NCBI GenBank assembly: GCA_020621405.1
Contig: JAHRYN010000001.1
Span: forward strand, 883,883 to 947,882
From: Betaproteobacteria bacterium
Lineage (GTDB): Bacteria; Pseudomonadota; Gammaproteobacteria; Burkholderiales; Rhodocyclaceae
Length of the DNA: 64,000 bases
Reading direction: 5' to 3'
Positions 18,317 through 30,164 of the stretch are shown one piece after another. The notes below the pieces were generated by a model. The model had not been told where the DNA came from. It searched no databases and saw only the letters and a list, made by a program, of their open reading frames with translations. Position 1 is the stretch's first letter. Each line of letters starts with the position of its first letter. Position numbers and translations under genes: made by a program.

Positions 18317-19798
18317 TTACTTCAGCGTCTGACCCAGGGCCGTCGCACAGAGCGACAGCAGCGGCTGCGGTACCAGACCGAGCAGCGCGATCGCCAGCGC
18401 GTTCACCGTCAGCAGCGTGCGCATCTCGCCGGAGGCGACGATGGGCGATTCATCCTGCGGCGCATCGAAGTACATCAGCTTGACGACACGCAGATAGAAG
18501 AAGGCGCCGACCAGCGACATCATCACGGCGAACACGGCCGTGTAGAGGTATCCGGCCGCAACGACTGCCTGCAGCACCGCCAGCTTGGCAAAGAAGCCGA
18601 TGAAGAACGGGATGCCGGCCATCGAGAACATGACCATCATCAATATCGCGGCAAACCACGGGCTGCGCTTGTTCAGGCCTTTCAGATCATCAAGGTTTTC
18701 AGCCTCGACGCCGGCCCGCGACAACAGCAGGATGATGCCGAAGGCTGCAGCGCTCATCAGCACATAGGCGATCGTGTAGAACATCGCGCTGCCGAAGGCG
18801 TAGGACAGATGAATGTCGCCGGACGCACGCAGCTCGATCACGCCGCTGACCAGGCCCAGGAGCATGAAGCCCATGTGTGAGATGGTCGAATAGGCCAGCA
18901 TGCGCTTCATATTGGTCTGGGCGATCGCGACGATGTTGCCGAGCGCGATGGACAGAACGGCGAGCAGCATCAGCATCTGCTGCCATTCGCCGGCCAGGGC
19001 CGGCAGACCATCGACGAGCAGGCGAATCGCCATCGCGAAGCCGGCCAGCTTGGGTGCAGAACCGATCAGCAGCGTGATGGCCGTCGGCGCACCGTGATAG
19101 ACGTCCGGAATCCACATGTGGAAGGGCACCGCGCCGATCTTGAACGCCAAGCCCGCCACCAGGAACACCAAACCGAAGCGCAGCACCGCCATATTGGTCG
19201 TCGGATCGGACAGCTTGCGGGCAATCGCCGAAATTTCGAGCGTACCGGTCGCGCCGTAGATCATCGACATGCCGTAGAGCAACAGACCGGAAGCCAGTGC
19301 CCCCAGCACGAAATATTTCATCGCCGCTTCGGTAGACCGGGCCGATTCGCGATCAAGCGCCACCAGCGCATAGATCGCCAGCGACAGCAGTTCGAGTCCA
19401 AGGTAAAGCGTCAGGAAATGGTTCGACGAGATCATGACCTGCATGCCCAGCGTCGCGAACAGCACCAGCAGGTAATACTCACCTCGCTCCAGACCACGTG
19501 CCATCAGATAGCCGCGGCTGTAGATGACCACCGAAAACACGGTCAGGTACAGGCAGCCTTTCAGCACATCGGACAGACGGTCATCGACGAACATGCCGCT
19601 GAAGGTCAGCGTGGTGTCCGCGCTGGCGGTACCTACCTGAATGGCAAACGCCCCGGCAAGCGTGCTCAGTGTCAGCACGTAGGGCAGCCAGTCCTGTTTC
19701 TCGGACTTGTAGAGGTCGGCGAGCAATACGACGCAAGCCATCACCAGCACGAAGATTTCGGCCGATGCGGGGAAGAAGTCGGGCAGAGGGAAGTTCAT
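18317..19798 (-). CDS. nuoN: NADH-quinone oxidoreductase subunit N
   Basis: A 493-aa antiporter-like proton-channel subunit of complex I with about 14 transmembrane helices. Family motifs include the lysine helix [21 protein letters not shown] and [11 protein letters not shown]. It is the last nuo gene, 12 bp after nuoM. Length and sequence are ordinary. Confidence 0.97.
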   Translation of the reverse strand: MNFPLPDFFPASAEIFVLVMACVVLLADLYKSEKQDWLPYVLTLSTLAGAFAIQVGTASADTTLTFSGMFVDDRLSDVLKGCLYLTVFSVVIYSRGYLMARGLERGEYYLLVLFATLGMQVMISSNHFLTLYLGLELLSLAIYALVALDRESARSTEAAMKYFVLGALASGLLLYGMSMIYGATGTLEISAIARKLSDPTTNMAVLRFGLVFLVAGLAFKIGAVPFHMWIPDVYHGAPTAITLLIGSAPKLAGFAMAIRLLVDGLPALAGEWQQMLMLLAVLSIALGNIVAIAQTNMKRMLAYSTISHMGFMLLGLVSGVIELRASGDIHLSYAFGSAMFYTIAYVLMSAAAFGIILLLSRAGVEAENLDDLKGLNKRSPWFAAILMMVMFSMAGIPFFIGFFAKLAVLQAVVAAGYLYTAVFAVMMSLVGAFFYLRVVKLMYFDAPQDESPIVASGEMRTLLTVNALAIALLGLVPQPLLSLCATALGQTLK

Positions 19799-19810
19799 TC
19801 TGTGTGTCCG

Positions 19811-21289
19811 TCAGAGCTTGCCAACGGCAACCTGTTGCAACAAGTGGTTCACGGTCGCGTGCATGATTTCGGTCACCGGTTGCGGCCAGATGCCCATGGC
19901 CAGGGTACAGGCGGCGAGCACGCCAAGGATCAGCATTTCGCGGGCATTGATGTCGTGGAGTTCGGCCACGTGACTGTTGGCGACGTCGCCGAATATCACG
20001 CGCTTGTACATCCAGAGCGTGTAGGCCGCGCCCAGCACCAGCGTCGTCGCAGCGGCGAAACCGGTCCAGAAATTGAACTGGATGGCGCCAAGGGACACCA
20101 TGAATTCGCCGACGAATCCCGAGGTCGCGGGCAGTCCGGCGTTTGCCATCGCAAACAGCAGGAACAGCGCCGCGAACTTCGGCATGGTATTGACCACACC
20201 GCCGTAATCACCGATGTTCCGGGTGTGCATCCGGTCATACAGCACCCCGATGCACAGGAACATCGCCGCGGATACGAAACCGTGGGAAATCATCTGTACC
20301 AGCGCACCTTCGACGCCCAGCGGGTTGAAGATGAAGAAGCCCAGAGTGACGAAACCCATGTGCGAGATGGACGAATAGGCGACCAGCTTCTTCATGTCGG
20401 TCTGTGCCAGAGCCACCAGACCGATGTAGATCACCGCGATCAGCGACAGGCCGATGACCACCGGCGCAAAATGGGTAGCCGCGTCGGGCACGATGGGAAG
20501 CGAGAACCGCAGGAAACCGTACGCACCGAGCTTCAGGCCGATTGCCGCCAGCACTGCAGAACCGCCGGTCGGCGCTTCGACGTGCGCATCAGGCAACCAG
20601 GTATGCACCGGCCACATCGGCACCTTGACCGCGAAGCTGGCGAAGAAGGCCCAGAAGATCAGCGACTGTGCGCCCATCGCCAGCGGCTCGCGATGCCAGT
20701 CGAGGATGGCGAAGCTGCCGCTCTTGTGGAACAGGTAGAGCAGTGCGACCAGCATCAGCAGCGAGCCGAGCAGCGTGTAGAGGAAGAATTTCAGTGCGGC
20801 GTAGACGCGGTTCTTGCCACCCCAGATGCCGATGACCAGATACAGCGGAATCAGTGAGGATTCGAAGAACACATAGAACAGGATGCCGTCCAGCGACGAG
20901 AAAATGCCGTTGAGCAGACCCGACATGATCAGGAAGGCGGCGTTGTACTGCGACACCTTGTATTCGATCACCTGCCAGCCCGCCATCACGACCAGCAGGG
21001 TGATGAAGCTGTTCAGGATTACGAAGGGCATCGAAATGCCGTCGACGCCGAGGTGGTAGTTGATGTTGTAGTCGCGCACCCAGGGCATGTGCTCGACGAA
21101 CTGCATCGATGCACTCGTCGAATCAAAGCCGCTGTATAGCGGAAGTGTGACGAGGAAGGCGAACGCGGCCGTAACCAGCGCAATCAGCTTCGAGAACGCT
21201 GCATTGCGTCCGTCGCCACTGGCGAGCACGAGCAAACCACCGGCGATCGGCAACCAGATGGCAAGACTGAGAAGGGGAATATCGGTCAT
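19811..21289 (-). CDS. nuoM: NADH-quinone oxidoreductase subunit M
   Basis: A 492-aa antiporter-like membrane subunit. Conserved pieces: NYHLGVDGISMPFV, FAVKVPMWPVHTWLPDAHVEAPTGG with its proton-path lysine, and YSSISHMGFVTLG. Separated from nuoL by about 100 bp that include no gene. Confidence 0.97.
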   Translation of the reverse strand: MTDIPLLSLAIWLPIAGGLLVLASGDGRNAAFSKLIALVTAAFAFLVTLPLYSGFDSTSASMQFVEHMPWVRDYNINYHLGVDGISMPFVILNSFITLLVVMAGWQVIEYKVSQYNAAFLIMSGLLNGIFSSLDGILFYVFFESSLIPLYLVIGIWGGKNRVYAALKFFLYTLLGSLLMLVALLYLFHKSGSFAILDWHREPLAMGAQSLIFWAFFASFAVKVPMWPVHTWLPDAHVEAPTGGSAVLAAIGLKLGAYGFLRFSLPIVPDAATHFAPVVIGLSLIAVIYIGLVALAQTDMKKLVAYSSISHMGFVTLGFFIFNPLGVEGALVQMISHGFVSAAMFLCIGVLYDRMHTRNIGDYGGVVNTMPKFAALFLLFAMANAGLPATSGFVGEFMVSLGAIQFNFWTGFAAATTLVLGAAYTLWMYKRVIFGDVANSHVAELHDINAREMLILGVLAACTLAMGIWPQPVTEIMHATVNHLLQQVAVGKL

Positions 21290-21392
21290 TTCTTTATTTG
21301 TTCGGCCCGCTCAACGGCCAGACTGGCCCGTCGCGCACAAGCGCTCCCTCGGATCACACGCAGCGGACGGCATCATCTCCGTCCGCACCACA

Positions 21393-23453
21393 TCACTTGA
21401 AGCCCAACCTCCACAGCAGCAGGAGGCACACGCCAATCACCATCGCAAACGCATAACGGTAGATGTAACCGGTCTGGATGCCGCGCGCGAGGCGTGCAAA
21501 CGCACCCACGGCGGAGGCAGTTCCATTGACCAGCACGCCATCGATGATCGTCCGGTCGCCGGCAGCCCAAAGACTTTTGCCCAGCAACCTTGCTCCACCG
21601 GCAAATACGATTTCGTTGAAGCGGTCGAAGAAGTACTTGTTCTCGAGTACGCACGTGATCGGACGGAACAGCGGCGCGATGCGGCCCGGCAACGAAGGCA
21701 CGGCGATGTACATCACCCAGGCCAGTACGACACCGCCCAGTGCAAGCCAGAATGGCAGCGCGGTCACGCCGTGCATCGCCATGGCACTCGCAGTCGTGAA
21801 GTGATGACCGATCTCTTCCAGAGTGTCGTGCTGCGGCAGCACTTCCACGACACCCGAGAACCAGTCGCCGAACAGCATGGGCTGGATCGTGTAGTAACCG
21901 ATGCCGACCGACGGAATCGCCAGCAGGACCAGCGGCAGCCAGACCACCCACGGCGATTCGTGCGGCTTCTGACCCGGCGCAAGGCCGTGGTGTTCATGAG
22001 CATGATCGTCGTCATGCGCATCGGCGTGGGCATCGTCGTGCCCGTGATCATCACCGTGTGCGTCATGGTGGTCACCGTGCGCCTGGCCAAACCGTTCCTT
22101 GCCGTGGAATACCAGGAAGTACATACGGAAGGAATAGAAAGCAGTGACGAACACGCCGACCACAACGCAGAAGTATGCGTAGCCAGCACCCGCGATGTGC
22201 GCGTCATGCACGGCTTCGATGATCGAATCCTTCGAGTAGAAACCCGACAGGAAGGGCACGCCGATCAGCGCTGCGGAACCGAGCAGCGAAGTAAACCAGG
22301 TGATAGGCATGTACTTCCAGAGGCCACCCATGTTCCGGATGTCCTGATCGTGATGCATGCCCATGATGACCGAACCGGCACCGAGGAAGAGCAGTGCCTT
22401 GAAGAAGGCGTGCGTCATCAGGTGGAAGACCGCCGCCGAATACGCCGAAACGCCGAGTGCCACGGTCATGTAGCCGAGCTGCGACAGCGTCGAATAGGCA
22501 ACGACGCGCTTGATGTCATTCTGGATGATGCCGAGGAAACCCATGAACAGCGCGGTCGTGGCACCGATGACCAGAACGAAGGACAACGCGGTTTCCGACA
22601 GCTCGAACAGCGGAGACATGCGGGTCACCATGAAAATGCCTGCCGTCACCATGGTTGCCGCGTGGATCAGTGCCGAGATAGGCGTCGGGCCTTCCATCGA
22701 ATCGGGCAGCCAGACATGCAGCGGCACCTGCGCCGACTTGCCCATCGCGCCAATGAACAGGCAGATGCACGCCGCCGTCAGCAGCGGCCAGTCGGTGCCG
22801 GCAACCACCATTGACGCGAGTTCTTCGCGCTTGGCAAACACTTCCGCGTAATTCAGCGTACCGGCGTAGGCGGCAATCAGGCCGATGCCGAGCAGGAAAC
22901 CGAAGTCGCCGACCCGATTGACCAGGAAAGCCTTCAGGTTCGCGTAGATCGCGGTCGGACGCGTGTACCAGAAACCGATCAGGAGGTAAGACACCAAGCC
23001 CACGGCTTCCCAGCCGAAGAACAGCTGCACGAAGTTGTTGCTCATGACGAGCATCAACATCGAGAACGTGAACAGGGAGATGTAAGAGAAGAAGCGGTTG
23101 TAACCGGGATCTTCTGCCATGTAGCCGACGGTGTACAGATGCACCATCAGCGACACGAAGGTCACGACCAGCATCATCATCACGGTGAGCTTGTCGATCT
23201 GGAAGCCGATCTCCATTTTCAGGCTGCCGCTCGCAGCCCAGGTATAGAGCGCGCCGTTGAACGAGTTGCCCGCCTGAACGTCCTGGAACACGACGAATGA
23301 CGCTGCGAGCGCGACCGCCACACCGAGGATGGTCACGGTGTGCGCAACCCAGCGGGGAATGACCCGGCAGAAAAGGCCGGCGATGATCGCACCCATGAGG
23401 GGTGCAAGCGGGATCAGCAGATAGAGCTTTTGCATCGAGGTCATGTCGCTCAA
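21393..23453 (-). CDS. nuoL: NADH-quinone oxidoreductase subunit L, with His/Asp-rich insertion
   Basis: A 686-aa antiporter-like subunit whose long lateral C-terminal helix couples the proton channels. The core is normal ([37 protein letters not shown]). Residues about 457-488 form a striking insertion rich in His, Asp and Ala ([17 protein letters not shown] and on) between membrane helices, holding about 12 His in 33 residues. Long loops occur here in some relatives; a metal-binding role is speculation. Its start overlaps the nuoK stop by 4 bases. Confidence 0.97.
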   Translation of the reverse strand: MSDMTSMQKLYLLIPLAPLMGAIIAGLFCRVIPRWVAHTVTILGVAVALAASFVVFQDVQAGNSFNGALYTWAASGSLKMEIGFQIDKLTVMMMLVVTFVSLMVHLYTVGYMAEDPGYNRFFSYISLFTFSMLMLVMSNNFVQLFFGWEAVGLVSYLLIGFWYTRPTAIYANLKAFLVNRVGDFGFLLGIGLIAAYAGTLNYAEVFAKREELASMVVAGTDWPLLTAACICLFIGAMGKSAQVPLHVWLPDSMEGPTPISALIHAATMVTAGIFMVTRMSPLFELSETALSFVLVIGATTALFMGFLGIIQNDIKRVVAYSTLSQLGYMTVALGVSAYSAAVFHLMTHAFFKALLFLGAGSVIMGMHHDQDIRNMGGLWKYMPITWFTSLLGSAALIGVPFLSGFYSKDSIIEAVHDAHIAGAGYAYFCVVVGVFVTAFYSFRMYFLVFHGKERFGQAHGDHHDAHGDDHGHDDAHADAHDDDHAHEHHGLAPGQKPHESPWVVWLPLVLLAIPSVGIGYYTIQPMLFGDWFSGVVEVLPQHDTLEEIGHHFTTASAMAMHGVTALPFWLALGGVVLAWVMYIAVPSLPGRIAPLFRPITCVLENKYFFDRFNEIVFAGGARLLGKSLWAAGDRTIIDGVLVNGTASAVGAFARLARGIQTGYIYRYAFAMVIGVCLLLLWRLGFK

Positions 23454-23761
23454 CCTTTCAGGCTGTCCAGATCATCGACGTGGATGGTGTTCAGATTGCG
23501 GAACAGCACCACGAGGATGGCCAGCCCGATCGCGGATTCCGCGGCGGCTACCGTGAGTATGAAGAAAACGAATATCTGGCCGGACGGGTCGCCAAGGTAA
23601 TGCGAGAAAGCGACGAAATTCATGTTCACCGCCAGCAGCATCAGTTCGATGGCCATCAGCAGAACGATGAGATTCTTCCGGTTCAGGAATATGCCGACCA
23701 CGCTGATCGCGAAGAGCAGCGCGCCGAGCACGAGGAAATGTGAAAGTGACAATATAGGCAT
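23450..23761 (-). CDS. nuoK: NADH-quinone oxidoreductase subunit K
   Basis: A 103-aa, three-helix membrane subunit homologous to MrpC/NuoK. Conserved glutamates lie in [11 protein letters not shown] and in [12 protein letters not shown]. Overlaps nuoL by ATGA. Confidence 0.96.
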   Translation of the reverse strand: MPILSLSHFLVLGALLFAISVVGIFLNRKNLIVLLMAIELMLLAVNMNFVAFSHYLGDPSGQIFVFFILTVAAAESAIGLAILVVLFRNLNTIHVDDLDSLKG

Positions 23762-23782
23762 GACGGGCGGTCTTCTCGCTTC

Positions 23783-24388
23783 TCAGTCTTTTTCGGCCGG
23801 CATGGACACGAGGCGCACGCGGTCCTCGCGGCGCGTCGCAATCTGCTTCGCGGGCTCCTGGAACTTCGTGTCCTTGCGCTTGCGCATGGTCAGGGCAATG
23901 GCGGCGATGATGGCTACCAGCAGAATGACCGACGCGAGTTCGAACGGATAGACGTACTCGGTGTAGATCAGACGGCCCAGTTCCTTGGTGTTGCTGTAGC
24001 CGACGCCGGGCGCTTCAGGCGCCGGGGAACCGGTGGCCGAAAAGTAGCGGGCACCGAGGACCGCGACCATCTCAGCCAGCATCAGGCCGGCGACGATCAG
24101 GCCCGGAACCAGATTGGCCCAGAATCCCTCACGCAATCGTTCGATGTTGATGTCCAGCATCATCACGACGAACAGGAACAGCACCATTACCGCACCGACA
24201 TAGACAAGCACCAGCGCGATGGCGAGAAATTCGGCGCGCAACAGCATCCAGACGCCGCCCGCCGTGAAGAAGGCCAGCACCAGATACAGGGCCGCATGCA
24301 CCGGGTTGCGCGCCGTTATGACGCGCAGCGACGCAAGCACCAGTATGGTGGAGAGGAAGTAGAAAACTGCGGTCTGGAAATCCATCAT
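23783..24388 (-). CDS. nuoJ: NADH-quinone oxidoreductase subunit J
   Basis: A 201-aa membrane subunit with five hydrophobic helices; the key segment is LVYVGAVMVLFLFVVMMLD in the conserved third helix. A Lys/Arg-rich C-terminal tail follows. Sits between nuoI and nuoK as usual. Confidence 0.96.
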   Translation of the reverse strand: MMDFQTAVFYFLSTILVLASLRVITARNPVHAALYLVLAFFTAGGVWMLLRAEFLAIALVLVYVGAVMVLFLFVVMMLDINIERLREGFWANLVPGLIVAGLMLAEMVAVLGARYFSATGSPAPEAPGVGYSNTKELGRLIYTEYVYPFELASVILLVAIIAAIALTMRKRKDTKFQEPAKQIATRREDRVRLVSMPAEKD

Positions 24389-24454
24389 CGATTCGTGTAG
24401 CTCTTGTCCGTTCCCTTGCGTCTCCCGGCAGCACCTTCGCCACCGGGCGTTCGA

Positions 24455-24943
24455 CTAGCGGTATTTCGAATCCGCTTCCCTGTCCTTGGCAATCTGGCCT
24501 TCGTAACGCTCACCCACGGCAAGCAGCATCTGCTTGGTGTAGTAGAGATCGCCACGCTTTTCACCGTGATATTCGAGCACCCGGGTTTCAACGATGGCAT
24601 CCACCGGACAGGCTTCCTCGCAGAAACCGCAGAAGATGCACTTGGTCAGATCGATGTCGTAGCGGGTCGTGCGGCGGCTGCCGTCGTCACGCGCGTCCGA
24701 TTCGATCGTGATCGCCATGGCCGGACAAACCGCCTCGCACAGCTTGCATGCGATGCAGCGTTCCTCACCGTTCGGATAACGACGCAGCGCGTGCAGCCCG
24801 CGGAAACGCGGCGACTGCGGCGTCTTCTCTTCCGGGAACTGAATGGTGATCTTGCGCGCGAACAGGTGACGGCCGGTCAGAGCCATGCCCTTCACCAGTT
24901 CGGTCAACATCAGACCGCCAAACAAATCTCTCATCGAGCCCAT
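24455..24943 (-). CDS. nuoI: NADH-quinone oxidoreductase subunit I (two [4Fe-4S])
   Basis: A 162-aa ferredoxin-like subunit linking the peripheral arm to the quinone site. Two classic clusters are visible: [16 protein letters not shown] and [16 protein letters not shown]. Start at 24943, 11 bp after nuoH. Confidence 0.97.
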   Translation of the reverse strand: MGSMRDLFGGLMLTELVKGMALTGRHLFARKITIQFPEEKTPQSPRFRGLHALRRYPNGEERCIACKLCEAVCPAMAITIESDARDDGSRRTTRYDIDLTKCIFCGFCEEACPVDAIVETRVLEYHGEKRGDLYYTKQMLLAVGERYEGQIAKDREADSKYR

Positions 24944-24953
24944 AACTCGTCCC

Positions 24954-26021
24954 TTACTTCCAGATCGACAGCGGCGTCATCATCCAGCCGCCGATGAACA
25001 CGAGCCACACTATGGTGACGGGAATGAACACCTTCCAGCCCAGACGCATGATCTGGTCGTAGCGATAGCGCGGGAACGTCGCACGCAGCCACAGGAAGAA
25101 GAACAGGCAGAAAGCGGTCTTGGCACCCAGCCACAGAAAGCTGTCCGGCAGGAAACCCACCGGCGACAGCCAGCCGCCGAGGAACATGATCGACGTCAGC
25201 GTCGCAATCAGGATCATGTTCGCGTATTCGGCGAGGAAGAACAGCGCGAACGCCATGCCCGAGTATTCGATCATGTGACCGGCGACGATTTCCGATTCGC
25301 CTTCCACCACGTCGAACGGCGAACGGTTCGTTTCCGCTACGCCGGATATGAAGTAGACGATGAACATCGGGAACAGCGGCAGCCAGTTCCACGACAGGAA
25401 ACCCACGCCGTGGGAGGCGAACATGCCTTGTCCCTGTCCGCGGACGATGTCCGAGAGATTGAGGCTCTGCGACACCATCAGCACTGTGACCAGCGCAAAA
25501 CCCATCGCGATTTCGTAGGCGACGATCTGTGCCGCCGAGCGCAGGCTGCCGAGGAACGCATACTTCGAGTTCGATGCCCAGCCAGCGATGATCACGCCAT
25601 AGACACCCATGGACGTGATGGCCATGATGTAGAGCAGACCAGCATTGATGTCGGCGAGCACCATACCTTCGCTGAACGGAATGACCGCCCAGGCTGCCAG
25701 CGAAGGCGCCAGCGCGAGTACCGGCGCCAGCACGAACAGCACCTTGCTCGACGCCGACGGCAGCACGATTTCCTTGAACATCAGTTTCAGGCCGTCGGCG
25801 ATCGGCTGTGCCAGACCACCCAGCCACTTGATGCCGAAGAAGGTCACGCGATTCGGCCCCATCCGCACCTGCATCCAGCCGATGATCTTGCGTTCGGCCA
25901 GCGTCAGGTAGGCGACACAGCCGAGCAGCGGCAGGATGATCGCGAAGATCTTGACCACGGTCCACACCGGCAGCCAGGCGACGCCGAGCAGATCGCGCAC
26001 GGGTTGCAGCAACGCATCCAT
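24954..26021 (-). CDS. nuoH: NADH-quinone oxidoreductase subunit H
   Basis: A 355-aa membrane subunit forming much of the quinone chamber. Conserved: [19 protein letters not shown], the acidic loop [19 protein letters not shown], and [14 protein letters not shown] residues near the C-terminus ([15 protein letters not shown]). Its ATG overlaps the nuoG stop by one base. Confidence 0.97.
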   Translation of the reverse strand: MDALLQPVRDLLGVAWLPVWTVVKIFAIILPLLGCVAYLTLAERKIIGWMQVRMGPNRVTFFGIKWLGGLAQPIADGLKLMFKEIVLPSASSKVLFVLAPVLALAPSLAAWAVIPFSEGMVLADINAGLLYIMAITSMGVYGVIIAGWASNSKYAFLGSLRSAAQIVAYEIAMGFALVTVLMVSQSLNLSDIVRGQGQGMFASHGVGFLSWNWLPLFPMFIVYFISGVAETNRSPFDVVEGESEIVAGHMIEYSGMAFALFFLAEYANMILIATLTSIMFLGGWLSPVGFLPDSFLWLGAKTAFCLFFFLWLRATFPRYRYDQIMRLGWKVFIPVTIVWLVFIGGWMMTPLSIWK

Positions 26022-28342
26022 TACACGGCCTCCACGGTGACGGTGCCGTTCAGCGATCCGAGCTGAGCGGTTTCAGGCCAGCCCGCCGCAAGACGGACAC
26101 ATCCGGCAGGAACGGCATCATCGAGCACAAGGCCGAATTCCGACTTGCCAGCCGACCCGCCTACCCGGACACGTTGCGCAGCCGACAGCCCGGCTTGAGC
26201 TGCTGTTGCCGGATTCACGCGAACGACCGGTGCTGCCGAGTCGCGCGCCGCGGCGAGCGCCGGGGCACGCCTGACGATGGCGTCGTTGCGATAGATCGGG
26301 TAGTCGGCGATGCGCTGCAGTCCGGCCGGAGCCGAAGTCTTCGCGAAAGCGATGCCGCTCGCGGCATTGCCGAGTTCGTTCTCGGGCAGGCTGCCCGATG
26401 CACCGGCGAGCGCTGCATCGCGCACGGCTTCCGACGAATCGAAATCAAAGCCCGTAATACCCAGCATGCTGCCGAGCACACGCAGAACCTTCCATGCCGG
26501 ACGCGTTTCGCCACGCGGACGAACGACGGCGTGGAAGCTCTGGATGCGCCCTTCGGCACTGACAAAGGTGCCGGACGTCTCGGTGAAAGGGGCAACCGGC
26601 AGCAGGCAGTCTGCGTAATCCAGACCGGTCTTGAACGGCGACATGATGATGACCGTGTCGGCCGCATTCAGCGCTTCGAGCGCCTTCGGCGGATTTGCCG
26701 AATCGAGTTCCGGTTCGGTGTGCAGCAGAACGAAGGCACGCAGATCCGACTGCAGCATGTCGCGCGCATTCAGCCCGGCCTGGGCGCCAGCCTTGCTGGC
26801 GCCGACGCTGTTGGCCGCCTCGCCCAGATAGCCGAGCGTTGCACCGGTGATTTCAGCCAGTGCCTGCGCAAGCGCATGCAGACCAGCTGCGTCCGGATGC
26901 TGCTGAACGACCGCTCCGAGCAGGATGCCGCGCGAACCTTCGTCGCACAGGCTCTGCGCAATGCGGCGCGATGCATCGGACACGACAGCCTGCTCGAGAC
27001 CAGCCGGCACGGCAACGCCGCGAATTTCGGCAGCGGCATTGACCAGAGCGCCGAGCTCGGCCGCCAGCGCAACCGGCGCAACCGTCACACGTTCGTGCAG
27101 GGCCATCAGCCAGTCGCTGCCATCGACGCCGACTGCGCTCACCTGCGTACCACGACGGGCAGCTTGGCGCAGACGCTGGGCGATCAGCGGATGATCCTTG
27201 CGCAGGAAACTGCCGACCACCAGGGCGGCGTCCAGTTTCGAAATTTCCGCGACCTTCATGCCCAGCCAGGGGATGCCCGACAACTTGCCGTCGAGCGAGA
27301 AATCTGACTGACGCAAACGGTGATCGATACTGCCACCCAGACCACGCATCAGTTGCGCGCCCAGATACAGTTCTTCGGTAGTCGAATACGGTGCGGCCAG
27401 CATGCCGATCTTGTCGGCACCATGATGTTCAACTACGCATTTCAATGCATTCGACACATATTCGAGCGCCGTCTGCCAGTCGACTTCGTTCCACTTGCCG
27501 TCCTGCTTGATCATCGGCCGTGTCAGACGCTGCTCGCCATTCAGGGCTTCGTACGAGAAACGGTCACGGTCCGAAATCCAGCATTCATTGACCTCTTCGT
27601 TTTCCAGCGGCAGCACGCGCTTCACTTCGTCGTGCTTGACCTGAACCACGAGGTTGGTGCCAAGGCTGTCGTGCGGGCTCACCGTCTTGCGACGGGACAA
27701 CTCCCAGGTGCGTGCCGAATAACGGAAAGGCTTGGAGGTCAGCGCGCCAACCGGACACAGGTCGATCATGTTGCCTGACAGTTCGGAATCAACCGTGTGA
27801 CCGACGAAGGCCATGATTTCCGAATGTTCGCCACGGTTCGCCATGCCCAGTTCCATCACGCCGGCGATCTCCTGGCCGAAGCGGACGCAGCGCGTGCAGT
27901 GGATGCAGCGGGTCATGTCGGTCGAAATAAGCGGACCGAGATTCTTGTTCACCACTACCCGCTTCTCTTCCTGGTAGCGGGAGGACGACGCACCGTAGCC
28001 CACTGCCAGATCCTGCAGCTGACATTCGCCGCCCTGATCGCAGATCGGGCAGTCGAGCGGGTGATTGATCAGCAGGAACTCCATCACACCCTTCTGCGCG
28101 GTGATGGCCTGGTCCGAATGCGTCTGTACCTTCATGCCGTTGGTGACCGGCGTAGCGCAGGCGGGCAGCGGCTTGGGCGCGCGCTCGACCTGCACCAGAC
28201 ACATGCGGCAGTTGGCGGCGATGGACAGTTTCTTGTGATAGCAGAAGTGCGGAATGTGCAGACCCAGACGGTTGGCCGCATCCATCACGGTGCTGCCGTC
28301 CGGCACTTCCAGCTTCTGGCCGTCGATCTCGATCTCTAGCAT
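26021..28342 (-). CDS. nuoG: NADH-quinone oxidoreductase subunit G
   Basis: A 773-aa iron-sulfur subunit with an N-terminal [2Fe-2S] ferredoxin domain ([17 protein letters not shown]), then [14 protein letters not shown] and [10 protein letters not shown] cluster motifs. A molybdopterin-oxidoreductase-like C-terminal domain without cofactor motifs follows. Overlaps the end of nuoF by 7 bases. Ordinary for the family. Confidence 0.97.
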   Translation of the reverse strand: MLEIEIDGQKLEVPDGSTVMDAANRLGLHIPHFCYHKKLSIAANCRMCLVQVERAPKPLPACATPVTNGMKVQTHSDQAITAQKGVMEFLLINHPLDCPICDQGGECQLQDLAVGYGASSSRYQEEKRVVVNKNLGPLISTDMTRCIHCTRCVRFGQEIAGVMELGMANRGEHSEIMAFVGHTVDSELSGNMIDLCPVGALTSKPFRYSARTWELSRRKTVSPHDSLGTNLVVQVKHDEVKRVLPLENEEVNECWISDRDRFSYEALNGEQRLTRPMIKQDGKWNEVDWQTALEYVSNALKCVVEHHGADKIGMLAAPYSTTEELYLGAQLMRGLGGSIDHRLRQSDFSLDGKLSGIPWLGMKVAEISKLDAALVVGSFLRKDHPLIAQRLRQAARRGTQVSAVGVDGSDWLMALHERVTVAPVALAAELGALVNAAAEIRGVAVPAGLEQAVVSDASRRIAQSLCDEGSRGILLGAVVQQHPDAAGLHALAQALAEITGATLGYLGEAANSVGASKAGAQAGLNARDMLQSDLRAFVLLHTEPELDSANPPKALEALNAADTVIIMSPFKTGLDYADCLLPVAPFTETSGTFVSAEGRIQSFHAVVRPRGETRPAWKVLRVLGSMLGITGFDFDSSEAVRDAALAGASGSLPENELGNAASGIAFAKTSAPAGLQRIADYPIYRNDAIVRRAPALAAARDSAAPVVRVNPATAAQAGLSAAQRVRVGGSAGKSEFGLVLDDAVPAGCVRLAAGWPETAQLGSLNGTVTVEAV

Positions 28343-29670
28343 GCTGCGTGTTCCACGTAAATGCGGCTGCCTTCGCGCTGCACGTCCACCGGGACGAGGC
28401 AGCGCTTGTGCTCGACGTGATACTCAAATTCGGACCGGAAGTGCTTGATGAAGCTCTTCACCGGGAAAGCGGCAGCGTCGCCCAGCGCACAGATGGTGCG
28501 GCCGGCGATGTTGCTGGCAACGTTATCCAGCGTATCGAGGTCGTCCGGAAGGCCCAGGCCATGCTCGATGCGATGCACCATGCGGTACAGCCAGCCGGTA
28601 CCTTCGCGGCAGGGCGTGCACTGGCCACAGGACTCCTCGTAGTAGAAGTAGGACAGCCGCTCCAGCGACTTCACCATGCAGGTCGTCTCGTCCATCACGA
28701 TGACCGCGCCCGAGCCGAGCATCGAGCCGGCCTTGGAGATGGAGTCATAGTCCATCGTGCAGTCCATCATGATGTCGGCCGTCAGCACCGGCGCCGACGA
28801 ACCGCCGGGAATGACCGCTTTCAGCTTGCGCCCGCCGCGCATGCCGCCGCACATTTCGAGCAGCGCCGGGAACGGCGTGCCGAGCGGAATCTCATAGACG
28901 CCCGGGCGATTGACGTGGCCCGACACCGAGAAGATCTTGGTGCCGCCGTTGTTCGGCTTGCCCAGTGCCTGGAAGGCCTCGCCGCTGTTGTTGATGATCC
29001 AGGGGACCGCAGCGAAGGTTTCGGTGTTGTTGATCGTGGTCGGCTTGCCGTACAGGCCATGACTGGCCGGAAACGGCGGCTTGAAGCGCGGCTGGCCCTT
29101 CTTGCCCTCGATCGATTCGAGCAGCGCCGTTTCCTCGCCACAGATGTAGGCGCCCCAGCCGTGGTGCGCGTACAGGTCGAAATCGAAACCCTTGCCCAAG
29201 ATGTTCTTGCCGATGAAGCCGGCGGCGCGCGCTTCGGCCAGCGCCTCCTCGAAGCGCTCGTACAGCGAGAACACTTCACCGTGAATGTAGTTGTAGCCGC
29301 GGGTGCAGCCCATCACATAAGCGGCGATGGCCATGCCCTCGATCACCAGATGCGGGTTGTAGCGCAGCAGGTCGCGGTCCTTGAAGGTACCCGGCTCGCC
29401 TTCGTCCGAATTGCAGACAACGTACTTGTCCGTCGGGAACTGGCGCGGCATGAAGCTCCACTTCAGCCCGGTCGGGAAACCCGCACCGCCACGACCGCGC
29501 AGGTCGGACTTCTTGACCTCGGCAATGATCTGCTCGGGCGTCATGCCGGATTCGAGTATCTTGCGCAGCGCGGCGTACCCGCCACGCTTGACGTAATGCT
29601 CGAGACTCCAAGTGTTGTCGCCGTCAAGGCCAGCAAGCAGGATGCTGTGAACTTCGGTGGACGCGTTCAT
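28336..29670 (-). CDS. nuoF: NADH-quinone oxidoreductase subunit F (NADH/FMN site)
   Basis: A 444-aa subunit that binds NADH, FMN and a [4Fe-4S] cluster. Seen: [17 protein letters not shown] (FMN/NADH glycine-rich loop), [15 protein letters not shown], and [12 protein letters not shown] for the cluster. ATG 29670 is used; the frame extends to 29721 with unrelated residues. Overlaps nuoE by ATGA. Confidence 0.97.
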   Translation of the reverse strand: MNASTEVHSILLAGLDGDNTWSLEHYVKRGGYAALRKILESGMTPEQIIAEVKKSDLRGRGGAGFPTGLKWSFMPRQFPTDKYVVCNSDEGEPGTFKDRDLLRYNPHLVIEGMAIAAYVMGCTRGYNYIHGEVFSLYERFEEALAEARAAGFIGKNILGKGFDFDLYAHHGWGAYICGEETALLESIEGKKGQPRFKPPFPASHGLYGKPTTINNTETFAAVPWIINNSGEAFQALGKPNNGGTKIFSVSGHVNRPGVYEIPLGTPFPALLEMCGGMRGGRKLKAVIPGGSSAPVLTADIMMDCTMDYDSISKAGSMLGSGAVIVMDETTCMVKSLERLSYFYYEESCGQCTPCREGTGWLYRMVHRIEHGLGLPDDLDTLDNVASNIAGRTICALGDAAAFPVKSFIKHFRSEFEYHVEHKRCLVPVDVQREGSRIYVEHAAC

Positions 29671-30164
29671 TTGAGTTCGTCCAGCAGTGCGTCGATCTTT
29701 TCGCGGCTCATCCAGCTGCACAGACGCGTGTTATTGACGATGATGGCAGGAGCGTCGCCGCAGACCCCCATGCATTCGCCTTCCTTCAGCGTGAAGCGGC
29801 CATCCGGCGTGGTTTCGTTGAAACCGATGCCCAGCTTCTCCTTCACATACTCGGCAGCCTGTTCTCCACCGGACAGTGCGCAGGGCAGATTGGTGCAGAC
29901 GGTGACCTTCCAGCGGCCGACCGGCTTGACGTCGTACATGTTGTAGAAGGTCGCCACTTCCATCGCGGCCATCGGCGGAATCTGCAGGTGGTTCGCAACC
30001 GCCTCGATGGCTTCCGGAGAGAGCCATCCGTTCTGCTCCTGTGCGATACGCAGCCCCGCCATGACGGCGGAAATGGCCTGGCCCGCGGGATATTTCGCGA
30101 CTTCGCGGTCGATCGCCGCGCGCGAAGCCTCACTCAGCGCAAAAGTCATTCTGTCCATGCTCAC
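29667..30164 (-). CDS. nuoE: NADH-quinone oxidoreductase subunit E ([2Fe-2S])
   Basis: A 165-aa thioredoxin-fold subunit with cluster cysteines in VCTNLPCAL and [12 protein letters not shown]. Functions beside NuoF in the NADH-oxidising module. The start may be M1 (30164), M3 or M6; 30164 overlaps the nuoD stop by 4 bases and is preferred. Confidence 0.96.
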   Translation of the reverse strand: MSMDRMTFALSEASRAAIDREVAKYPAGQAISAVMAGLRIAQEQNGWLSPEAIEAVANHLQIPPMAAMEVATFYNMYDVKPVGRWKVTVCTNLPCALSGGEQAAEYVKEKLGIGFNETTPDGRFTLKEGECMGVCGDAPAIIVNNTRLCSWMSREKIDALLDELK

